Shown here in pieces: positions 8,991-18,422 of a DNA stretch of 64,000 nt; the stretch's first letter is position 1, and every line of letters begins with the position of its first letter. This DNA comes from CALBZH01 sp964538515 (GTDB taxonomy: Bacteria; Desulfobacterota; Syntrophobacteria; Syntrophobacterales; Syntrophobacteraceae), in the NCBI GenBank assembly GCA_964538515.1, contig CAZIEW010000015.1, positions 12,166 through 76,165 on the forward strand. The letters are read 5' to 3'. Under the pieces are notes generated by a model. That model was not told the origin of the DNA and did not search any database. It saw only the letters and a list, made by a program, of their open reading frames with translations. Position numbers and translations under genes: made by a program.

Positions 8991-10328
8991 TTAAAGATGA
9001 GGGAGGGAACCCCTGAGCAGGCATCCCAGCAGATCGTCGAGATCGTCAAACAAATCCCCGCAAAGTCCACCGTGATTCATGCGTCCGCCGAAAAGACGAG
9101 CCCGCATGGCATCGACGGTGTCATTCACAGCCCCGAGCTTGGTGAGGCTGCCGCTTTGGGCTGCCAGTTTTTCCTCGATCAGCAATCGTCTAGCCAGATC
9201 GCAAAACAGGAGCCCATTTTCATGGATCCGCCGCACTTTTTCCATGGGCCATCGCTTGTTCTTTTGGGCTTGATTGCCTTGGCTGGCAAGCCTTTCAGCA
9301 GTCCGGGCCAGTATCGTCAGACTCCCGTATTCCAGCCCCCGAAGACCTCGCCGCCACTGGAGAAGCCAGGAATTCCTCCACCGCCAGAGGAGCTGCCGTT
9401 CGCCAAATGCAATCAATTCTTCAAAGCCTTCTCGGATAGACCGAAGAAGGGACAGGCTCATAGAGTCAACCGCGCCATCAGGCCCCCTGCCCGCTGGCAT
9501 TCCATCGTCCGTCGGAGAGGCCCACTCGCGTGAAACACCATCCAAGTAAACGAGCAGTCCTTTGAGGAGACGGTTGCCCCACAGGTCTCCTGGAGTTTCG
9601 AGATGCGGATAGGACAGCATCACGTGCCCTCGCCCCACCCTGATCTCCAAGATACCAGGATGCCCAAGCAGCCTGGTGGGATTCAAGTTGATCCCATAGA
9701 CCGCTTCCCACTCCCTCCAGGATACCGTCTCGAGAGCGAGATCCTGAAAGGGCAGGTCGGCTACGCAAAAATCCTCTCCGGGAGCCAAGTAGCTGGCAAG
9801 GCAGAGCACTCCGGGCATGGGGTGCCAGGCGAACTGAGACGGCCACCAAATCGAGACAGGCAGGACTTCCGGCAATCCTCTCCAAGCCGGGTGTCCCGTA
9901 ACACCTCGCACGAGGATGGTGCCACTGGCATTCGGAAGACGATCAGCCAGGCTCATTCGCTCCAACGGCACCAGGCCGAGGGACGGTGCGCTGTTGAGCG
10001 CCAGGCCGGCTCCCCCGCAAAAGCCCAGATAACTCCCGCCTCGTTCTACAAAGGCCCTGACCGCGGACGCTCCACGCTCCCCTAAAGCCACAAGCTTGTG
10101 CGAAGCCCAACCGCCGGGTACCACCAGCACACGATATCGATCGAGGAGCCCATTGCGAATGTCTCGGCCGGTAAGCAGATGGTAGGGTACTTCCAGAAGG
10201 TCGAGTGTTTCGAGCAGGATCAGTCCCCACACAAGCGACTGATCCCAGAGCACCGCAACGGGAGGACGGTGGTCCCATGGGGCGGCCGTCTCCGCAACAG
10301 GGCTATTCGGCAGCCTCGTCTTGTCCAT
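8991..10328 (-). CDS. class I glutamine-amidotransferase-like (BPL_N-type) protein
   Basis: 445 residues. The first ~250 form a GATase-1/BPL_N-like domain: YRVLVVPGGWASHK, then a nucleophile elbow SYLGFCGGAGLAL in which Cys is the expected nucleophile. BPL_N domains occur in yeast biotin-protein ligase and in stand-alone bacterial proteins of unknown substrate. The last ~190 residues are helical, rich in Arg and Trp (RQLLWRWRNSWLLQWRRG), and match nothing I recognise. The start overlaps the end of the CoA-disulfide-reductase gene by 26 bases, so it is the distal gene of that operon. A thiol- or cofactor-modifying role is suggested only by context. Confidence 0.7.
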   Translation of the reverse strand: MDKTRLPNSPVAETAAPWDHRPPVAVLWDQSLVWGLILLETLDLLEVPYHLLTGRDIRNGLLDRYRVLVVPGGWASHKLVALGERGASAVRAFVERGGSYLGFCGGAGLALNSAPSLGLVPLERMSLADRLPNASGTILVRGVTGHPAWRGLPEVLPVSIWWPSQFAWHPMPGVLCLASYLAPGEDFCVADLPFQDLALETVSWREWEAVYGINLNPTRLLGHPGILEIRVGRGHVMLSYPHLETPGDLWGNRLLKGLLVYLDGVSREWASPTDDGMPAGRGPDGAVDSMSLSLLRSIREGFEELIAFGERQLLWRWRNSWLLQWRRGLRGLEYGSLTILARTAERLASQGNQAQKNKRWPMEKVRRIHENGLLFCDLARRLLIEEKLAAQSGSLTKLGAVNDTVDAMRARLFGGRMNHGGLCGDLFDDLDDLLGCLLRGSLPHL

Positions 10329-12048
10329 GACTGAGATCCAGGACTCCTGACTTCTTCAATGCTGCAACGCCCCCCTGGAGGTTGACCGCATCGCGGATTC
10401 CCTCGGTCTCCAGCTGGCGCAGGGCCTCATAGGATCGAACGCCCGAGTTGCAGATCACCACGAGTCGCTTGTCCTTGGGGATCTCGTCCATCCGATATCG
10501 GAGCGTTTCCTGAGGAATATTCACCCAGCGGTCTCCGAAGCGGGCGACAAACGGCGCGGCATTCGCCGGCCCTCGCACGTCAAGGCAGATCGTATCCTCC
10601 GCCTGCTTGTTCAAAAAGCACTCCTCGAACGCTTCCAGCTCCATGGGCTTGTTGTAGCCGTCCAGGATGTTCTCCGCCGTGTTTGCCGCCGCATTCACGA
10701 TGTCCAAAGCCGATGCATAGGGGGGCGAGTAAGCGATTTCCAGGTTTGAAAGATCCTCGAGGGTCGCTCTGAACGGAAGAACCCCGGCGATCGCGTTGAT
10801 GCGGCCGACGAGGGCATCGCCGTTGTGTCCCACTCCCTGGGCTCCGAGCACTCGCCTTGTCTTGCGATCAGCGATGAGCAGCAGGTACATGAGATCCTGC
10901 GTCGGATAAAAGTGAGCGCGATCAGCCTGGATCACTAGGGCATGCACCGCGTCGTAGCCTTCACGCAGGGCCATTTGCAGCGTCAGTCCCGTCGATGCGA
11001 CCGCAAGGTCGAAGATCTTGATGGAGAAGCTCCCCACCACTCCAGGGAATGTGGCAAACCCTCCAGCAAGGTTCGTCCCGATCACCCGCCCCTGACGGTT
11101 TGCCAAGGATCCCTGAGGAAAGAAGACGGGCTTACCCGTCACAAGATGCGGGACCTCGATGCAATCTCCCCCAGCAAAAATATCGGGATCGGACGTCTGC
11201 AGCCTGTGGTTCACGATAATGGCACCCTTGGGAGAGACCAGGAGACCTGCTTGTCGGGCAAGATCGGAATTCGGTCTCACCCCGACGGAAGTCAACACCA
11301 AGTCCGCATCAAGCGCTCGTTTGGACGTGACCACCTTCAAGGCGTGATCCCCATCCTGGCGGGCGATTCCCGTGACGGTCTCACCAAGATGGACTTCAAC
11401 CCCCTTTTCGGTCATGTGCTTGTGAACCATTCTCGCGAGGTCGTTCTCGAGGATGATTGGCAGCACCTGGTCGGCGATTTCTACGATGGTTGTCTCGATC
11501 CCCCAAAGATCACTCAACGATTCGGCCATTTCGCAGCCAATCGCTCCAGCTCCAATGATGACGGCCTTATCCACCTCACCCTTGGCAATCCGCTCCTTGA
11601 TGGCAATGGCAGAGCTCAAGTTCGAAAGACTCATGACTTCGGGAAGGTCGGCACCCGGAATCGGCAGCTGATTGGGCCGGCTACCGGTCGCGATGACCAG
11701 CTGATCGTATGGGATTTCCTCCTCATTGCCCGTCTGGAGATCCTGAGCCCGCACGGTCTTGTTCTTTCGATCGATACCCGTCGCCCGAGTACGCGTCCGG
11801 ACGTGAACACCCTTGGCGTCCTCGAAGAATTGGGGCGATCGGACCATGTGAAAGCTGGTGCTCATGAGCTCGCGGGCCTCACTCACGTCTCCCGAAATGA
11901 AGTACGGCATACCACAGCCGCCGTAGGAAATATGCTCGTCCTGGTCGATCATGGTGACGTCCGTCTCAGGCCGAAGTCGCTTCAACCGACAGGCCACCTT
12001 TGGCCCCAAGGCGACAGCCCCGATGATGACCACACGATTTCTTTCCAT
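10303..12048 (-). CDS. CoA-disulfide reductase / NADH oxidase-type FAD enzyme with rhodanese domain
   Basis: 581 residues from an ATG with AAAGGA eight bases upstream. The N-terminal Rossmann segment (ERNRVVIIGAVALGP) is followed by the single redox cysteine in SYGGCGMPYF (Cys45), the hallmark of CoA-disulfide reductases and related NADH oxidases. A second NAD-binding site reads VIIGAGAIGCEMAESL. FAD is contacted by IFAGGDCIEV. The last ~100 residues are a rhodanese domain with active-site CNSGVRS. CoADR-rhodanese fusions reduce CoA disulfide or per/polysulfides using NAD(P)H, which fits a sulfur-metabolising anaerobe. It lies between a Zn-ribbon gene (46-base gap) and the amidotransferase-like gene (overlap). 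Confidence 0.9.
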   Translation of the reverse strand: MERNRVVIIGAVALGPKVACRLKRLRPETDVTMIDQDEHISYGGCGMPYFISGDVSEARELMSTSFHMVRSPQFFEDAKGVHVRTRTRATGIDRKNKTVRAQDLQTGNEEEIPYDQLVIATGSRPNQLPIPGADLPEVMSLSNLSSAIAIKERIAKGEVDKAVIIGAGAIGCEMAESLSDLWGIETTIVEIADQVLPIILENDLARMVHKHMTEKGVEVHLGETVTGIARQDGDHALKVVTSKRALDADLVLTSVGVRPNSDLARQAGLLVSPKGAIIVNHRLQTSDPDIFAGGDCIEVPHLVTGKPVFFPQGSLANRQGRVIGTNLAGGFATFPGVVGSFSIKIFDLAVASTGLTLQMALREGYDAVHALVIQADRAHFYPTQDLMYLLLIADRKTRRVLGAQGVGHNGDALVGRINAIAGVLPFRATLEDLSNLEIAYSPPYASALDIVNAAANTAENILDGYNKPMELEAFEECFLNKQAEDTICLDVRGPANAAPFVARFGDRWVNIPQETLRYRMDEIPKDKRLVVICNSGVRSYEALRQLETEGIRDAVNLQGGVAALKKSGVLDLSHGQDEAAE

Positions 12049-12094
12049 GCTCAAAATCCTTTCTCGAAGCGGAGGATACCCGCAACTCCAAATG

Positions 12095-12349
12095 CTATTG
12101 ATTGCCGAAGCCGCGGATGTCGCCGCAGTCAGGACATGTCCACACAATCCCGTTGCACGACATGCCCCAGAAATTTTCCTCCATACAATCCGAGCAAATC
12201 ATGAAGCCGCAGGGGCACGTCCAGCAAAATGGCAGCTCGCGCCCACATGCGGAGCAGATATAGCTCGTCGGTCCCTTCCATCTCCCGCGTTTTCTTTTGG
12301 GGCTCTCGGGAGTCACCGCCCCTTTCGTTTCGTCCATTTCGTTGCTCAT
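12095..12349 (-). CDS. small cysteine-rich zinc-ribbon protein
   Basis: 84 residues with ten cysteines: YICSACGREL, PFCWTCPCGFMICSDC, GMSCNG and WTCPDCG. The pairs are spaced for two or three zinc sites. The N-terminal 25 residues are basic and probably disordered. No enzyme motif is seen, and a role in metal, RNA or protein binding is inference. Its ATG lies one base after the stop of a short upstream frame (TGA-T-ATG), and no ribosome-binding site precedes it, which suggests translation coupled to whatever lies upstream. It is followed by the CoADR-rhodanese gene. Confidence 0.65.
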   Translation of the reverse strand: MSNEMDETKGAVTPESPKRKRGRWKGPTSYICSACGRELPFCWTCPCGFMICSDCMEENFWGMSCNGIVWTCPDCGDIRGFGNQ

Positions 12350-12350
12350 A

Positions 12351-12497
12351 TCAGCCCATTTCGAGCCCGCAGAGCGGACATGCGAAAGTTTTCACCAATT
12401 TCTTCGATACCAGAAGCCCCACCCGAGAAAGCTTCTTGAGCGAGCCAATCTGATTCAGACTGTCTCTCAGCGCAGTCGCGTCACCCGCATCGCCGTC
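12351..12497 (-). other. short open frame ending in a CPLC zinc-knuckle motif
   Basis: A stop-to-stop open frame of 48 codons between the FapA-like and Zn-ribbon genes. It ends in KTFACPLCGLEMG followed by TGA, one base before the next ATG. It has no ATG start near its 5' end, only CTG, GTG and TTG codons, and no clear ribosome-binding site. The Cys-x2-Cys ending and the coupling geometry hint at a real mini-gene or the tail of a decayed one, but it could equally be chance. Confidence 0.25.
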
Positions 12498-14632
12498 TCA
12501 CCCGATTCGGCATTCAGAGTCACCTCGCGGATGGAAACACTCGACAGCGTGTCTTTCAAAGTCGCGACTGCGGCACAGCCCCTGATGGATGTTCCACCCA
12601 GAATCCTCCCGCGCACTCTGACCGCCGCGTTGGAAGCGCTGCTCTGCCCCCATGAGGTGATGACTCCCATCTCCTCTTTGGCCAGCTCGATCTCTCTTTC
12701 GACTCCACGCAGCGTTTCCTGGTGAGTACGAACCATGGACTTGAGCTGCTCCTGCATGTCGAGCAGTTCTTCGAGCTCCTGATCGGTCTCCTTCGCCTGT
12801 TCGTCGAGCTCACTAACGGCCTGCTCGAGCTCCTTCACCATCATCAGATCCTGCTGTCGCCTCGCATCCTCGAGCATATCCAGCGTCGTCCGACGTTCAC
12901 GCAAGGTAAGATCCTGCATTTGAGCGATCTCTCCCGTTCGCTGCTCTGCTCGCAGAAGCTGTGCCTTCATTTCTTCGACGGCACCGACTTGCTTGGCCAC
13001 CTCAGCTTCCCTGGCGGCAACAACTTCCTTCAACCGATCGAGCTCCCTTTCCATCAAGGGATCAAACCCGACGGCGAGCGTACAGGGCCGCGAGCGCTCG
13101 TGCCCTATATGCGCCGCCTCAATCCCCTTCTTGGCATAGACGAGAGACGCGGCGATGGTGCCGCTCTTGAGGACGCACCTTCCGGAGGATTTGACTTTAG
13201 AATCCACAATCCCCTTATCTGCATAAATATCACCCAGCGCTTCAACATTCGAGGCATGAATATGCACGCACTTGAGATCGCCCTGGGAGCGCACCTGCGC
13301 CCCGAGGATACCTCCGAACACGGTCACATCCCCTGCCACATCAACCTGAGCGCGTCCGATCTCATTACAGACCAGGCTCCCGCATTGAACTCGAAACCCA
13401 TCCTGGACCACGCCATGGACAAACACGATGCCATTGAAATCGATGTTGCCGGTTTCGAAGCTCACGTCACTCGGAATGGTATGCTCTTCGAGGACCGTTA
13501 GCTTGCCATAGGCGGAGAACATGGCGCGTCCGTCGACCTTGGCCGTAGCCCGCAGACCGTCTTCGGAGAGTGCGACTCCGGAGCCGCACAGCAGCGGCTC
13601 GTCCTTGGTGCTCGGAACCTCTAGGGGGCTCCCATACACGTTCATTCCTTGCGTTCCAGGGATGCGGGGAGACTTCTCGGCAAGGAGATCTCCCTGTTTC
13701 ACTTGAGGAATGGTGCCCCGGTCTTTCAGACTCCGTGCTGCTTCAGTGGAAGCCTCATGGGCTCCCTTGAAGTCCGAGCCCAGGAAATAGCGAATCGATG
13801 CGTCTTGACCCAAGTGAGGCGGAATCCCCTGGGCAACCTTGAAAACGATGCTTTTTTCGGGGCGTTGCTTGAGACCTCGCCTCAAAAGATGGTCATCGAG
13901 CACTCCGAAGGTGACCCCTTTCGACTCCAACAGACTGACAAGTCGCTCGACGGTCAGCTCATGCGCGACGCCGCCTTTGAGGCGAAGATAGGCTGCCATC
14001 TCGTCGTGAGAGACGATCAGATCGAAGGCCCCTTCCCGCAAGATAACCTTCCCGAGGCGGCTTGCCGAGGAGTCCGGGGCTTCGACTGGGCGCGTCGGGG
14101 AAGCGGAGTCAACAGGTACATCCTTTTCAGGAGGCTCCTCGGGAACAGACTCGCGAAGACTCGCTTCCTCCGTCGGCCTCCGATCAATGGAATCCGACAG
14201 CGTTTCTAAAGACGTCTCGGCCTCTTTGGGCCGCCCATCCCTCAGAAGACCTCGCTCCCCAAGAATCACTTCCAACGCGACGAAATCCCCGCCCTCCTTG
14301 TAGCGCCGCGTCTGCTCGCTCAGCGCCTCATCCACGTGCTCCTGGCTGACCAAACCCTCCCGGACAACTGCCTGGACATAGGCTTTTTCCCTCGCGCGAA
14401 GCCTCAGAAGGTCGCGCGCCTGCCGCAGGATGTTGAGCTGTCTGACGCTGACCCAGCCCTTCGTCTGGAGTATTTCCTCCATGCCAAGATCACGGCCCCG
14501 CCTTCGCTCTCGCTCTTTGATGGTGAGCGCCGACCGTACCTGCTCTTCGGTCAGCATCCTGTGCCTGACGGCAAGTCTGCAAAGCGTCTTGTCGTCGTCG
14601 AGACTGGGGCGAGATCGGAGGTTCTCGGCCAC
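12467..14632 (-). CDS. FapA (DUF342) family polymer-binding protein
   Basis: 721 residues. The first ~150 are two helical repeats of the kind found in GspE-type N-terminal domains (AVRHRMLTEEQVRSALT and VVREGLVSQEHVDEALSEQ). A Pro/Glu/Ser-rich linker follows. The FapA part begins near residue 200 with a small N-terminal domain, then SPRIPGTQGMNVYGSPLEVP and a right-handed beta-helix with hexapeptide-like repeats (VQCGSLVCNEIG, AQVDVAGDVTVFGGILGAQV, LKCVHIHASNVEALGDI). A coiled coil of ~140 residues and a short beta tail end the protein. FapA proteins scaffold cell-envelope or polar structures; a cargo cannot be named. It heads the minus-strand run leading to the Zn-ribbon and CoADR genes. Confidence 0.85.
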   Translation of the reverse strand: MAENLRSRPSLDDDKTLCRLAVRHRMLTEEQVRSALTIKERERRRGRDLGMEEILQTKGWVSVRQLNILRQARDLLRLRAREKAYVQAVVREGLVSQEHVDEALSEQTRRYKEGGDFVALEVILGERGLLRDGRPKEAETSLETLSDSIDRRPTEEASLRESVPEEPPEKDVPVDSASPTRPVEAPDSSASRLGKVILREGAFDLIVSHDEMAAYLRLKGGVAHELTVERLVSLLESKGVTFGVLDDHLLRRGLKQRPEKSIVFKVAQGIPPHLGQDASIRYFLGSDFKGAHEASTEAARSLKDRGTIPQVKQGDLLAEKSPRIPGTQGMNVYGSPLEVPSTKDEPLLCGSGVALSEDGLRATAKVDGRAMFSAYGKLTVLEEHTIPSDVSFETGNIDFNGIVFVHGVVQDGFRVQCGSLVCNEIGRAQVDVAGDVTVFGGILGAQVRSQGDLKCVHIHASNVEALGDIYADKGIVDSKVKSSGRCVLKSGTIAASLVYAKKGIEAAHIGHERSRPCTLAVGFDPLMERELDRLKEVVAAREAEVAKQVGAVEEMKAQLLRAEQRTGEIAQMQDLTLRERRTTLDMLEDARRQQDLMMVKELEQAVSELDEQAKETDQELEELLDMQEQLKSMVRTHQETLRGVEREIELAKEEMGVITSWGQSSASNAAVRVRGRILGGTSIRGCAAVATLKDTLSSVSIREVTLNAESGETAMRVTRLR

Positions 14633-14775
14633 GGTTACTCCTCTCGGACCCTGATGAAGGACCGATTCTGTCGGCCGTTCATGAAGCCATCATTCCCGGA
14701 GAAACGTGCCCGGAACCCAGACACGGAAACCACCCCACGGGCACCGCATCCTTCAGACGCTGTTCAAGAGATCAA

Positions 14776-15492
14776 TCACGAGGGAATGCGCTTCTGCCTG
14801 CCAACTGTCAAGCTGTGAAGGGGGATGATAACGTCAGCAATTTCTGAGATCTTCTTCGCACTTTCATAGGCCGCGATGGCGTCGGTGTGAACCCCTGGCG
14901 TCACGACATGGCCATCCGCCGGGAAGTTCATATCGTTGCAGCAGAACCCCGTGACCACCACCCGTCCAGCTGAGGTATGGACGGCGATGGACTGCCCTCC
15001 GGGAGTGTGCCCAGGGGTCCACAGAAGATCGATCCCCTCGCGGAGCGTCACGTCCCCGTCCACCGTTTCCACCTCAAGTCCATCCAGCAGATCACTGTAA
15101 TAACGATGATCGATGGGATGCGGATTGTGAAAGAAATCGAGCTCTTTCTGCTGAACCACGATTCTGGCCTGCGGGCACTTATAGTCGTTCTCGCAATGGT
15201 CGTTATGAAGATGCGTATGAATGATGAGATTCACGTCCTCGGGTCGAAGCCCCACCGTTGCAAGGGCATCTTCAAACTCAAGAATCTCGAGACCGTATTC
15301 CTCTCCCACATGGGGAGGGACCACAAACTGCTCCAATCCGGTATCGATGAGGATCTTCTCGTCGCCCCCATCCACGAAAAACACATAAATGGGGATCCAG
15401 ATGCGTTTCCCATAGCCCCGCAGATAGGTCATGATCCCTTGATCGGTTTCATTGGCGCCTACAACCAGCGGGTGAATCGTGTATTCTTTCAT
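14776..15492 (-). CDS. metallo-beta-lactamase-fold, AHL-lactonase-like hydrolase
   Basis: 238 residues from MKEYTIHP, preceded by GGGAGC; the longer frame starts upstream of this site. The dinuclear metal motif HTHLHNDHCEND (HxHxDH) is intact, with a further ligand in PGHTPGGQSI and a last histidine in VIIPLHSLTV. It matches the AiiA-like N-acyl-homoserine lactonase branch in length and in the Asp-bearing GFCCNDMNFP strand. Substrate is uncertain: related proteins open many lactones. Quorum quenching is therefore only a possibility. It is monocistronic as far as can be seen. Confidence 0.82.
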   Translation of the reverse strand: MKEYTIHPLVVGANETDQGIMTYLRGYGKRIWIPIYVFFVDGGDEKILIDTGLEQFVVPPHVGEEYGLEILEFEDALATVGLRPEDVNLIIHTHLHNDHCENDYKCPQARIVVQQKELDFFHNPHPIDHRYYSDLLDGLEVETVDGDVTLREGIDLLWTPGHTPGGQSIAVHTSAGRVVVTGFCCNDMNFPADGHVVTPGVHTDAIAAYESAKKISEIADVIIPLHSLTVGRQKRIPS

Positions 15493-15790
15493 TTGGGTCT
15501 GCTCCCTCAGCCGGCACGCCCTCGACGCGGCCACATGTCCAACGATCCCTCATGAGCTTCCGTCTCATACTTATCAGGAAACGATAAGCCGATTAAGGAC
15601 ATATACCACTTCGCCGCGCCCCTTTCCACTGTCACCCGCTGTGAGGCCCCCCCTGCTGCTCGTCGCGATGCGATCCCTCGCCGCGCAATTGTCTCCATCC
15701 CGTCATCGTTTCGACATGGATGGAGGGTACGATTCCGACAGTCCTGCTTGAAAGCAATCAGTCACCGGCCCATGAAATAGGAGGATGATC

Positions 15791-15919
15791 GTGCTCTGGA
15801 TTGCCGTCACCGCTGCGCTGGGATTACTCCTGGGGCTCCTCATACGCGTCGGGGTCTCATTGCGCGTCGTGCATGATTACGACGACTCCATGCCTGACCT
15901 CGAAGGGCTCTTGAGGTAG
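15791..15919 (+). CDS. small single-pass membrane protein (42 aa)
   Basis: 42 codons starting at GTG, six bases after a perfect AGGAGG. An ATG six bases earlier touches the same AGGAGG directly and is therefore a poorer start. LWIAVTAALGLLLGLLIRVGVSL is one membrane segment, followed by an acidic tail (VHDYDDSMPDLEGLL). It ends 5 bases before the convergent chemoreceptor stop. Function unknown. Confidence 0.55.
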   Translation: MLWIAVTAALGLLLGLLIRVGVSLRVVHDYDDSMPDLEGLLR

Positions 15920-15924
15920 CCCCC

Positions 15925-17388
15925 TCAATTGGGCCTGCTTCTCCCGGTGTCTTCCATGATCGAGCCAACCGCCTCTTTCAGCTCGATGGGAATGCGCTGC
16001 GCCGGTGGCGCGAATCGGTCTCGCTCCTCGTACCTGACCGACTCACGCGGACCCCCTTCTTCCGGGGAAAATGACGGTCCATGCGTCGCAACACTGCCAA
16101 GGAACGCCATCACGTCCTCGACATCAGCCTGCATCTGTGTCGCCTGCCGACTCAATTCCATGGCCACCGAAGCGGATTCTTCCACCGCAGAGGCGTTCCG
16201 TTGGGTGATCTGATCCACGGCGGCGATGGCCTTGTTGATCTCTTCGATGCCCAGGGCCTGCTCTCTGGATCCGAGGGATATCTCCCTCACAAGCTCAGTC
16301 ACCGAGCCCGCCCCTTCATTGACACGGCTGAACAGCGCGTGGACCTCGTTGACCACTTCCGACCCCGACTTGACACGGTCCGATGTAAGCTCGATAAGCC
16401 TTTCCGTATTTTTCGCCGCCTCCGCCGCTCGCATCGCGAGGTTCCGAACCTCATCGGCTACCACCGCAAAGCCCGCTCCAGCCTCCCCCGCCCTCGCCGC
16501 CTCCACAGCCGCGTTCAGGGCGAGGAGGTTGGTCTGGAAGGCGATCTCGTCGATTGTCTTGATGATCTTGGAGGTTTGGGCACTGGCGTCCTTGATGGCC
16601 TGCATTGACGCGATCAGGTTATCCATCGCCTGCATGCCATTGACCATGATGCCGGACATCTCACCCATGTGCGTCTCAGCCTCTCGCGCGTTCTCAGCAT
16701 TCCGGCTGGTCCTCGACGCCATTTCTTCCAGAGAAGCCGAGCTTTCCTCAATCGCCGCCGCCTGCTGCGATGCTCCGTCCGCGATATTCTGGCTGAATTC
16801 GGCTACTTGATTCGAAGTCGCTTCCACACTCGAAGCACTGGTAGCTACATTTCGGAAGGTCACCCCAAATCGACGGCTGATCGACCGGGTCACCAAACCC
16901 ATTCCCACGGCGAGGAGGGCGATCACTGTGAGCATGGTGCCGATGACCATGATCCCGACGCGCTTGGTGAGCCTCTCCAGCGTGTGCTCATGAAAACCCA
17001 GCTTCAAACGGCCTATCTCCTTGTCACCCGTCCCCTTGATCCCCCGGTCGTAGCGCATCACCTTGGCCGTCCCCTCGGACTCCTGGCTACTCTTGGTGAT
17101 GACTGTCCCCTTGTGATCCAGAAACACCACGTACGCCACGTCCTGGTCTTTGGTGGTTTCCTGTACAAACCCCTCCAAGGACGGATAGTCATAGTTGTCG
17201 ATGTAGGGAGCGCTGATCTTTTCGAGCAGGCTCGCCAGGGACTCTGCCCGCGAATCCATCATACCTCGGACGAAAGCGGTCAGGTTCGAGGTCATGACCC
17301 ACCCGCCAGCCCCAAGAAGGACCACGAGGAGGGTCAAGGACGGAGCAAGGATGCGCGAGCTCAAAGATTTCAAGTGCAGAAATGCCAT
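15925..17388 (-). CDS. methyl-accepting chemotaxis protein
   Basis: 487 residues. A membrane helix at about 11-33 is followed by a small periplasmic domain of ~110 residues (Cache-like VAYVVFLDHKGTVITKSS), a second helix near 147-168, and the cytoplasmic signalling coiled coil with the conserved hairpin tip DEIAFQTNLLALNAAVEAAR. A convincing HAMP domain is not visible between the second helix and the coiled coil. Adaptation-type Glu/Gln pairs are present (SQQAAAIEESSASLEEM). It lies 77 bases downstream of, and on the same strand as, a PstS-like binding protein, so sensing through that protein is plausible. Confidence 0.92.
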   Translation of the reverse strand: MAFLHLKSLSSRILAPSLTLLVVLLGAGGWVMTSNLTAFVRGMMDSRAESLASLLEKISAPYIDNYDYPSLEGFVQETTKDQDVAYVVFLDHKGTVITKSSQESEGTAKVMRYDRGIKGTGDKEIGRLKLGFHEHTLERLTKRVGIMVIGTMLTVIALLAVGMGLVTRSISRRFGVTFRNVATSASSVEATSNQVAEFSQNIADGASQQAAAIEESSASLEEMASRTSRNAENAREAETHMGEMSGIMVNGMQAMDNLIASMQAIKDASAQTSKIIKTIDEIAFQTNLLALNAAVEAARAGEAGAGFAVVADEVRNLAMRAAEAAKNTERLIELTSDRVKSGSEVVNEVHALFSRVNEGAGSVTELVREISLGSREQALGIEEINKAIAAVDQITQRNASAVEESASVAMELSRQATQMQADVEDVMAFLGSVATHGPSFSPEEGGPRESVRYEERDRFAPPAQRIPIELKEAVGSIMEDTGRSRPN

Positions 17389-17465
17389 ATTGCCCTCAAT
17401 CTATACCAGTAGTTCACGATAGGAGCGCCTTGCGCTGGTCTTCACGGCGCGCGCTGCACGGCTGG

Positions 17466-18239
17466 TTATTTGGCCAGATATTTCTGTCCTTCCCCCTGAA
17501 TGAACTCCAGCATCTTCAAAACTTCGGGAGACGGGGCACCCTTAGTGATCAACGTAATGGGGCGTCCCACTTCAGGGATTTCCGGCACCAAGACGGACCC
17601 ATCCACCACGGACGCGGGACCGAGGCCAATTCCACCAGCCGTCGCAGCAACTTTCTCCTTCACCTCCTGAGCGGTCCCAGCCTGAACGGCACCCTTCTTC
17701 TCGTATGCCTCTCCGTCCATGATCTCTTTCTGGAATACGCTGTGGGTTCCCGGGATTTTCTCTCCCCAAACCAGGACGACAGGAGCATCGGCTCCGCCGA
17801 CCTCCTTCCAGTTTGAGACTTTCCCCGTGAAAATTGCCTTCAGCTGGTCCTTGGACAGCTTCGAGACCTGTGCGCTCTTGTGGATCAGGACTTTGATGAC
17901 ATCCTTTCCGATGACGCGGGACTTGTAGATGGTCTTATCGGGGATGGCATACCCATCCTTTTCCATCATGGTCATCCAGTCCTGATATGTCAGCCCGCCG
18001 GACGCCGCGTGCACATTTCCCTTGTCGAGGTCTTTGAAGGCCTCGACCGGTCCGTTGCTGATCAATATCAGCTTCAAGCCCGTGGCCGCTTCCATCGGCT
18101 CTTTGATCTTGGCGAATACGTTTTCAGTAGGAGCGGCTCCGGCTCCCACCTTCACTTCCTGAGCTGCCGCCATTCCGGCGATGACCGTCGAAAAAGCGAT
18201 TGCCATTCCCATACACATGCTCTTTCCGGTAAACCGCAT
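17466..18239 (-). CDS. PstS-like periplasmic substrate-binding protein
   Basis: 257 residues from an ATG with AAGGAG six bases upstream; the longer frame to 18296 lacks this. The signal peptide ends at GMAAA. The mature protein begins EVKVGAGAAPTENVFAKIKE and has QLKAIFTGKVSNWKEVGG, VLVWGEKIPGTHSVFQKEI and ATAGGIGLGPASVVDG, the arrangement of type II (PstS-like) phosphate-binding proteins. No permease or ATPase gene is nearby, so rather than transport it may present ligand to the chemoreceptor encoded just downstream. The ligand (phosphate or another oxyanion) is not provable here. Confidence 0.82.
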   Translation of the reverse strand: MRFTGKSMCMGMAIAFSTVIAGMAAAQEVKVGAGAAPTENVFAKIKEPMEAATGLKLILISNGPVEAFKDLDKGNVHAASGGLTYQDWMTMMEKDGYAIPDKTIYKSRVIGKDVIKVLIHKSAQVSKLSKDQLKAIFTGKVSNWKEVGGADAPVVLVWGEKIPGTHSVFQKEIMDGEAYEKKGAVQAGTAQEVKEKVAATAGGIGLGPASVVDGSVLVPEIPEVGRPITLITKGAPSPEVLKMLEFIQGEGQKYLAK

Positions 18240-18393
18240 TGCCTGCTCCTTTTTTCCCAACGTTTCTGACGTCAAGGCGTTGAATCGATCCGACAAATTC
18301 TCCCATACATCCCTTCAGCACCGGATCACACATGATGTCTAACAGCCGAGCCGCAGCGCACAACCTTCATGAACGATCGGACTTGATACGCTA

Positions 18394-18422
18394 TTGACAA
18401 CAACGATATCTAATTCTATACT
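18394..18422 (+). promoter_or_regulatory. sigma-70-type promoter for the oxidoreductase gene
   Basis: A consensus -35 TTGACA and -10 TATACT are separated by exactly 17 bases, in a locally AT-rich patch. The predicted start would lie near 18430, leaving a leader of about 365 bases before the oxidoreductase ATG. Confidence 0.7.
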
